From positions 63,069-127,068 of the forward strand of contig CAJJDP010000098.1 in the NCBI GenBank assembly GCA_905182995.1: DNA of 64,000 nt, in the 5' to 3' direction. Numbering within the stretch: position 1 is the first letter of the stretch; each line of letters starts with the position of its first letter. This DNA comes from Paramecium octaurelia (lineage: Eukaryota > Ciliophora > Oligohymenophorea > Peniculida > Parameciidae). The position numbers and the translations under genes were made by a program. The notes beneath the pieces are model-generated. The model saw nothing but the letters and a program-made list of their open reading frames with translations, did no database searches and was not told the DNA's origin. This document shows, piece after piece, positions 56,805 through 64,000 of this stretch.

Positions 56805-58200
56805 TCAATTTCTTTAAATCAAAATTTGATGTTTGGTCAAAACTTTAAAGTTTTGAATGTTATATTTTAGGACTGATAGCACATTCTAAACTTTTAAAAG
56901 TGGCCCCTATTTTCCTTTACCTCTCTTAAGAGTCTTCTCCATCAGGCAAATTTAAAGATTTTTTTACTTTAGGAGTTATAAATGAATATAATAAGATCAA
57001 CGTTATCAAGATTCCACATACAAAGAAACCTATGACTACTCTCATAGTGCTAGATTTATTGGTATATAATTCTACTGAAAATTCGATCCTTTTTTCTTTT
57101 AAATGGCTATATTGATTTCATTATAAACCAATGAGTATTGCAATTTATAAGCAATCTTTTCATTTAAATGATAAAAACATTACACATAATTAGGTATCAG
57201 TTAAAATGTATATTACAATATATCATATGTACTTATTCCTATAATTCTGTTACCAAAAATTGATATGTCCTTGATTCCAAATTTTAAGATCCTAAACATC
57301 TTATTCTCATAAAGAATATCTATTTTATTATTTGTTAGAAACAAAGTATAATTTTAAAAAATGCTATTATTTTCTAAATTATTTTCTTGCTCTGAAATTT
57401 CCTAATAATTTAGATTTGAGAATTAATCAATGAATATTGAGCAATAATATATTTAAATTGTCTTTTATATGCCACATACAAATTGTGCTCATCATGGATA
57501 CCTAAAGCTACACCATTTTAAATTAAATAAAGCTAATTTTTAGTGTGATTCAACTTATTCCACTCAATTTTAGTAATCCTGCTTGCTTATCAAAGATATA
57601 GATATTATAACCATTTTTATTATTATTTAGTATTGAAAATTGTGTAATATTTAAAAAGTTCTGAATTTAAATTAAATAAACTTGATCCCTGTTATTATAA
57701 ATAGTAATTCTCCCTTGATCAAGTTCAAATATGAATTAATCACATAATTCTATTTCTTAAGGGTAATAGTCAAGAAACATTTCGATTTCTTTTAAATTTT
57801 ATCATAAGGATTAAATCGATATACTTGGTTCGATATCAATTATACAAGGTATGTCATATGAGAATATCTCATTGTTGCCTTCTCTATATCGACATTAGAA
57901 GGAATCATGTATTACCAAAATAGGATTTGGTCCTAAAAATAATTGATCTGTCGATCATCCGTCAATACTAGTAAAGAATGTTAGGAAAGTGATAACATAG
58001 ACAAATTACTATAATCACTACCATCATATTAATGATGTTGTAGTCTTAATTAATGGCCTTACAATTGGCATACATTCCACCTGTCATTGGTTGTTTGTAG
58101 TTCAAAATCCTATCCATTTAAAGGTTGGACGAATAAAGTTTTAAATTCCTCTTTTTTTATTGTAAATAATTCTGCTAATACCAGTTAAAATATTAAAAAT
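56805..58200 (-). pseudogene. Decayed type I membrane-protein gene
   Basis: Protein-like sequence runs on the minus strand but switches frame several times without intron signals. In order: a hydrophobic, signal-like start near 58190 (LIFQLVLAELFTIKKEE), DFELQTTNDRWNVCQLQGH, LLVLTDDRQINYFQDQ, RITIYNNRDQVYLIQIQN, GVALGIHDEHNLYVAYK, DILYENKMFRILKFGIKD, and a C-terminal TM (TMRVVIGFFVCGILITLILL) with a basic tail. One genuine-looking 26-nt intron precedes the TM exon (about 57026-57051). Shifts occur near 57560 and 57410 among others. Either a pseudogene or low-quality sequence; the ectodomain may be a beta-propeller. Confidence 0.5.
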
Positions 58201-58539
58201 TATACATTTATATAGTCATTTATTTAAAATTATTACAAATCAAATTAAAATTTGCAATTATTTTCTCTTTTTAATTGGCAAAGAATAAGACTTTCATCAA
58301 TTTTGTGAATTCATCAATAAATAATCATTGCAAAGTTAATGATTGCAATTAGAATTAAACCTTTAACTTTCGAGTGTGGCTACTAAACAAAATGATCAAA
58401 ATTTAGTTTCCATTTAATCAATTTCATATAATTGAAAAGAATTTGTGGGTAAAACCAATAAATTTATAAAATTATATTTAAAATTAAATTACATAAGGAG
58501 ACATTATGTTAATAATATAATTTTAATATTGATTTTTCG

Positions 58540-59750
58540 ATGATTTGCTACAAGAAATCCTTAATTTTTAAGGAGACCTACAATGTTGAACTGCATTCAA
58601 ACAAGATTGTATTACAAAATGTATTGGCATGCTTAATTTTAAGATAAAATGCTAGATTACTCATATCCTAGAATTAGAATAGGATTCCGTTGTGGATTGG
58701 AAGTTGGATAAAAAGAATTGTAATGTTCTTGCTTTGGGTATTCAGATTGATAATAAATGGGAATATTTCTATATGAAATAATAAAATCTAACTCTACTAA
58801 AGGATTTTCTTGATGGGAAAGTTCAATATCATGATATCTTTAAATTCTATCAAATAGTAGGCTTTCTTGGTAAAGGAGCATTTGGAAAAGTAAAATATTC
58901 ACTTACTCTCTTAGGTTTTCAAATGTTAACATATATGCAATGGGAGAATAGTCGCTTGCAAGTCGCTTAAGAGGAGTAGCAAATACAATGAGAAGGTATG
59001 AATAGTCTCCTATGAATAAGGATTTTGTGAATGAAGTGTAATGTATGCAAAATCTCAAGCACCCAAATTTGGTGTAACTTAAAGAGTTTTGTAGAGAGGA
59101 ACACTGTTTTTACATTCTGATGGAATATGTTGAGGGATGGACATTGAAAAATCTAATAAAAAGAGATTCGTTAGATGAGAAAGAGAAGATGATTATCGTT
59201 TAAGTATAATTTCATCAAATTAGTAATTATTATCAGTGGCCAATTATTTTCATTCAGAAGGGTACATTTATAGAGATTTTAAACCTGAAAATATTCTTTT
59301 TATGGAAAACAAAGTTAACAAACTTAAATTGATAGATTTTGGACTTGCAATTAGGATCGATGAGATAGTTCGTAACAAATATCAGGTATGTGGCACTCTC
59401 GGATATATTGCTCCTGAGGTATTTTAGAGGACTTACATTTACGATTTTAAGTCAGACATATTTAGTTTAGGGGCTGTTATTTATGAATTGTAAGTATTTA
59501 TTATATAATTAGATTTTCTGGAATTTATTTAGTGTAAAATACTGATTCTATGGAGCTATAGAGTATGAGTAAGAAATTCTAATTCAACACGGAGATGCTC
59601 TAAAATATAAAGAATTAAACTATTAGAAAATTATTGTATGGGATGTTGCAAGAGGATCCAATTTTGAGAATTGACAGTAGGCAGGCAATTGACATATTTC
59701 GACAAGCAAACACGAATGATGGTGAGTTGTTGACTACTGATGCAGATTGA
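58540..59750 (+). CDS. Active-looking Ser/Thr protein kinase with N-terminal PH-like domain
   Basis: 360 aa; introns at 58609-58643 (35 nt, long), 58890-58914 (25), 58996-59020 (25), 59204-59223 (20) and 59490-59512 (23). A short PH-like region (~1-85) precedes the kinase. Motifs are complete: GKGAFGKV (~98), VACKSLKR for the VAIK lysine, YRDFKPENI (~209; HRD is YRD but the catalytic Asp, Lys and Asn are kept), LIDFGLA (~230), APE in GYIAPEVF and helix F KSDIFSLGAVIYEL. Unlike the other kinase-like genes here it should be catalytic. Between 59513 and 59640 a second frame reads more kinase-like (FYGAIEYEQEILIQHGDALK), so small frameshifts may be present. Confidence 0.85.
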
Positions 59751-59895
59751 GTTTTTTATGTGTATTAATTACTTAATTAACTTATTTATAAGTTGGAGGA
59801 GGCAAATTGGGGCTTTGATATGAGTTTAAAAATTATATAACTTACTTTTTGATAGGTTTTTGAGAAGTAGAGAATATGATTAATTATATAAAATT

Positions 59896-61178
59896 ATGCA
59901 ATTACATTTTTGCACTCCTTAATACTTTTTCAACATTTCTCAAAAATTTCCTTTCATAGTTTATGATTTAAGGGAACATCAGCATGGTTATTTGAAAAAT
60001 AGTATTCATGTTCCTTATATACACCAGGTGGAGAATGTTGAGGATGTATAAAAATACTTTTAGTATCCTGAATAATAATCTGAATAGAAGAAGTTGGAGA
60101 GATTGTTTCAAACTAGAAAGAGAAATTACAATTTCTTTGTTCCATTTGACACTTCTGATATGTTCAGTTTACTATTGAAGGATAGAGTTAAGGGAGAAGG
60201 ATCTGAAATTTCTGATTAGTTTAGCATTTCTTTAGAAACAGTGACTAAGTGGTGGCATGACATCACTAAGAAATTGCCATACAAAAAGAAGCATAAAATA
60301 AAGAGCAGAGCATATACCATGGTAATGTAAGATGATGATGATGAATTAGTTGATTCAGATTCCTAATAAACGATACTTCATCTGAAAAAGCATCAGACTA
60401 TAGTTTCTAGTAAGAAGGTCATAGAATTACAGGGTAAGCCTATTGATTTAAATTAAAAGAGATAACAATTTCTAATGGTCCAAAAATAAAATAGAGATCT
60501 GCAAGTTAACCAAAATACGTTGGATAGGGATAAGGCAGTTTGCACATGAACTCAGAATTATTTGGAGTAACCTTAAAGATCTACCAGATTTTCCATAAGG
60601 ATAAGGTTAGACAGTTGTTTATAATATTGGATCCGATTTAAATAGTATTTGGAAAGCATTCCTTTTTAAATTATGAGATAAGCAAAAACAGGGGATTCTT
60701 GGATAAGACATTTCCGAATGAAATAATAGAGAACAAATTGTATTTGGGAGGAGGCGATCATGCAAAAGATACAGAGATGCTAATAGATATTTTAGGGATA
60801 ACACATGTTGTAAATGCAACTATCGAGATCAAGAATTACAGTGATTAATGTAAGAATGAAGTTAATAATTTTAGTAAAGTATTTGAACATTAAAATATAT
60901 GATGAGCCTCATATTGATGTGAAACAGTACTTTGAGGAGGTTTATTAATTTATAGAGAATGCATTAATGGAGAATGGGAAAGTAAGAAGGAGATTGTAAT
61001 AAAATAGGTGTTTGTTCATTGTGCATAGGGGAAATCGAGATCTGCTTGTTTTATAGTGATGTATTTAATGAGGAAGTTCAATTGGGGATTTGAGAGGGCA
61101 TATGAATTCGTAAAGGAATGTAGAGAAGTGGTTTGTATAAATGAAGGGTTCATAAACTAGTTAATAGAATTGAATTGA
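59896..61178 (+). CDS. Rhodanese-like domain fused to dual-specificity phosphatase
   Basis: 401 aa; introns at 60434-60459 (26 nt), 60850-60874 (25) and 60982-61007 (26). N-terminal rhodanese-like (CDC25/MKP docking type) segment: FIVYDLREHQHGYLKNSIHV, with no catalytic Cys visible. A basic linker (KLPYKKKHKIKSR) and acidic patch (DDDDELVDSD) follow, then a second rhodanese-like piece (LFIILDPIQIVFGKHSF). The phosphatase domain starts NKLYLGGGDHAKDTEML, and has VHCAQGKSRS (~348), the HC-x5-R active site with general features of DUSPs. This is the MAP-kinase-phosphatase architecture. Only intron removal links the two halves in one frame. Confidence 0.88.
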
Positions 61179-61216
61179 ATTGAATATTTTGCTGTTATTT
61201 ATGATGTTATGATTTG

Positions 61217-63309
61217 TCATTAAATAATTGATTTGACTCTGGCAACAATACCTGCAGCATCCAAATGATACAATGATAACATTTATGCTGGAGTGCCACT
61301 CTTAGCCACTTTATCTACATGAATTGAGTGTATCTTGATCTCGTTGTTCAAACTCAAAGAGGATGATACAGCCTCTAAATGATAACATAATAGGTAATAC
61401 CGAACAGACCTCCTTCACTGTAATGGTCTTCTACGACTAGTATGGTTTTCAAAGCAGTGTTATTGGCAGCATTAAGGATGCCATCATGATCAATGGGTTT
61501 AACTGAGAATAGGTCCAAAACTGTGACATTTATCTTGTCCTATTCACTCAATTATTTGGCTGCTTTAAATATTTCATGAGTGGTCACACCTCCACCAATC
61601 AACAAGATCTTGTCATCATCATGATGTCTTAAGATTTTAGATCTATAGAGATATTCAAAATAGAATTTACTTTCCAATCTCGAAGACTTCGTTATTTGGA
61701 TACAAAATGGGCAATGAGGGTCTGCTCATTCTTACATAGCAAGGAGACTTGTGATTGGCAACTAATTCGATGGCTCTTTCGGCAGAGACTCCATCAGATG
61801 GATACAAAACAACACAATTTGGGATGGTTCTGAACATGGCTATATCTTCTAAACCCATTTAAGATGGTCCATCTTCACCTATTGAAACACCAGCATGTGA
61901 TCCAACATATTTGACTTGAGATCCACTGATTCCTCCCATTCTTATTTGATCAAAGCCTCTTGCGAAGAAGGCAGCAAATGTAGATGCGAATGCAACCTTT
62001 CCTCTGCAACTGAATCCTTAAGCCCAACCGACCATATTTTATTCAGCTATGAAACACTCGACAAAATTGGTTGGAACTGCCTCTTTGTATTTAATTGAGA
62101 AGGTTGAATTTTTAGTATCTCCATCTACTGCCACAATTTATTGATTAGCATCTGTTTTACTCAAACCCACCAATGCTTTTCCGTATGCTTCTCTTGTTGA
62201 TTACTTGCCATCAACTGCATAATTGACTTCCAATGTAAAATGGCTTTATTAAGGTTTTTCTATTTATGTTGGAACCTCTGGAGTGAGGGTGAATCCACCC
62301 TATTACTTCATTTGTTTTTTGACAAACTCCACTTATGCTTATGGAACTGGTTTTCCATGCCAATCTTCCTTGTTCTCCATTTCCAAATATTTGCCTTTGA
62401 ATGTTTTGGCAATTATAACTTGTGGTTAATTCTTCGCATTTCTACACTAGAAACAATATTTCTTGAATCACTTACTTATTCAAAAGCATCAGTTAATGAA
62501 TTCAAATTGTGTCCATCAACCACAATGGTCTTCCATCCAAATGCTTCCCATCTCTTCTTATAAACATTAACATCATGTCCAATTGAAGTCTCTTCAGATT
62601 GTCCCAATCTATTTACATCCACAATTGCTGTAAGATTGTCCAATTTGTAATGACTTGCTAAATGAGCTGCTTCCCATACTGATCCTTCAGCAATCTCACC
62701 ATCTCCCATCAACACCCAGTATCTATTGTTTATTTTGTCCAAGAATTTTGATGAATAAGCCATACCACCTGCAACTGACAATCCCTATCCCAAGGATCCT
62801 GTTGCAACATCCACAAAAGGCAATCTAATTAGATACACAACATCATTTACTTTGGAACTGGATGACCTTCCAAAAGTGAATCGATCTTTCTCAAATTTAA
62901 TAATTCCTTCCCCTCAATAAAACCAACCATCGACCAAGCAGCATACAAAATTGGAGCTGCATGGCCCTTCGATAAAACAAATCTATCGTTTCCGAAATTC
63001 TAAAATCAATATCACTAAGTACTCCTGGATCCTTTGGATTAAAATGCATTCCTGCCTTTGTGAAAAATAGTACTGCCAGGATCTCTGCCATCGATGCGCA
63101 TGATGTTGGATGTCCAGAATTAGACGCAATTGTCATCTCAATTGAGTGTATCCTCAATTGATGAGCTATTATTTATATATCACTCCATTACCTATATCCT
63201 ATAACTGTACAAGGTCATAACTCTCCTTTTGCACCTTTTACTTCTTGGCTTGTTTTGGTTCTTCCTTTTACGGCTGGCTTTTTCCTTTTCTGGTCACTCT
63301 GTCTGACAT
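61217..63309 (-). CDS. TKT: Transketolase
   Basis: 644 aa; six introns of 23-29 nt (63166-63191, 63000-63022, 62825-62850, 62447-62475, 61643-61670, 61375-61400). It moves two-carbon units between sugar phosphates in the pentose phosphate pathway using thiamine diphosphate. Seen: [40 protein letters not shown], the ThDP motif [14 protein letters not shown] ... DVNRLGQS, then [39 protein letters not shown] and the C-terminal [14 protein letters not shown]. Length and order match animal-type transketolase. The basic N-terminus ([19 protein letters not shown]) is an extension of ~30 residues. Confidence 0.97.
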
Positions 63310-64000
63310 ATTAAAATAATTTAATTTATCTAAAATGCAGTATTTTAAATCAATTTATATATATAAATATGCTGATGTTATATTGCTTTAAATCAACATA
63401 AAAATAAAAGGAATATTAAATAACTTAGGCTTAGATAAATAAAAATTAAGTGAAAAAGCAATCCCTGAATATTTTAAGCTCTACTCTAGGATTATTAATT
63501 TTGAATAATACGTAGGAATTTAAGAATAATAAAAAAATATTTCCAAAAATAGACATGGCATTGAAATTTATGATAAAATATATTGATTCTTAATAAAGTA
63601 AAACTATCAAATAGTTTAGCATCTAAAGAGGCTCTCCATATTTATAGAAATATGAAATTTAAGATTTAATAACACATTATATTTGATAAAACAGAAGTAT
63701 AAGTAATTTTGATAAATGATAATACTCTAAAAAATTGTAAAATAAGTATATCATGGTGTACAAATAATAAAAATAAGAAATAGAGTTGTGAAATAAGCAG
63801 AAAGGGCAAAATAGTTTAACTGATACTATTCTATTATTTTTATAATAAAATAGAATAATTTTGAGGAAAGTTATAAAATTTAATTTATAATATATATATT
63901 ATAATGAGTTGGTTGATGTTCATGCTAAAATTTAGCCATGACTGAGTTGCATAATGAATTAATATTTTATTTATATTCATATATTAGTTTTTCCTTTAAC
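63310..64000. other. AT-rich right-hand end
   Basis: Upstream of transketolase; no gene, RNA or repeat recognised. Confidence 0.5.

Noticed and set aside
1-64000. tRNA, rRNA, CRISPR arrays, transposases
   Set aside because: No cloverleaf with a T-loop consensus, no rRNA blocks, no regularly spaced repeats and no transposase motifs were found by reading. A tRNAscan or Rfam run was not possible.

Overview
The window looks like macronuclear DNA of a ciliate, most probably Paramecium. Long reading frames stay open only when TAA and TAG are read as glutamine and TGA is the sole stop (ciliate nuclear code 6). Genes are cut by about 80 tiny introns of 20-35 nt, nearly all GTA...AG, and are packed with gaps as small as 9-40 bp. 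Intergenic DNA is extremely AT-rich. A single N at 34692 and several local defects point to a draft assembly. All genes were read by eye with the ciliate code. Where I list introns, removing them gives one open frame that ends in TGA, unless stated otherwise.

Layout. 1-4200 is poorly resolved coding-like DNA plus a secreted Ser/Asn/Gln-rich protein with a beta/gamma-crystallin-like end (1504-2890, minus). 5900-10861 (minus) holds a SHIPPO-repeat protein, a PH-domain pseudokinase and a coiled-coil protein. 10871-24769 has a cyclic-nucleotide-gated K+ channel with a zinc knuckle, a small basic protein, a 4-TM RING-H2 protein, two related pseudokinases (the second fused to MORN repeats), a HEAT-repeat protein, a tiny 2-TM protein and a Q-rich protein. 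25482-31976 has a 599-aa protein with a globin-like stretch, two tandem dienelactone hydrolases and a multi-domain secreted protein that again ends in a beta/gamma-crystallin-like domain. 33471-35913 is an exact 1221-bp duplication around the N, followed by a degenerate kinase-like gene and a membrane protein. 38204-49212 has cysteinyl-tRNA synthetase, a type I membrane protein, a coiled-coil protein, a glutaredoxin-like zinc protein, a second SHIPPO protein, a trichocyst-matrix-like secreted protein, a type I DnaJ (frameshifted) and a SEC14-like protein. 50921-63309 has a family 2 glycosyltransferase (frameshifted by a 32-bp tandem duplication), a coiled-coil RING protein, the Rab geranylgeranyltransferase beta subunit, a decayed membrane-protein gene, a PH-kinase with a complete active site, a rhodanese plus dual-specificity phosphatase fusion and transketolase.

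Functional themes. There is no operon logic; neighbours are mostly unrelated, as is normal in Paramecium. Housekeeping genes (cysteinyl-tRNA synthetase, transketolase, Rab prenylation, DnaJ) sit among typical ciliate families: axoneme proteins (SHIPPO, MORN, coiled coils), secretory-granule and surface proteins, K+ channels and many kinase-like proteins. Four of the five kinase-like genes lack catalytic residues. No tRNA, rRNA, CRISPR or transposase gene was recognised.
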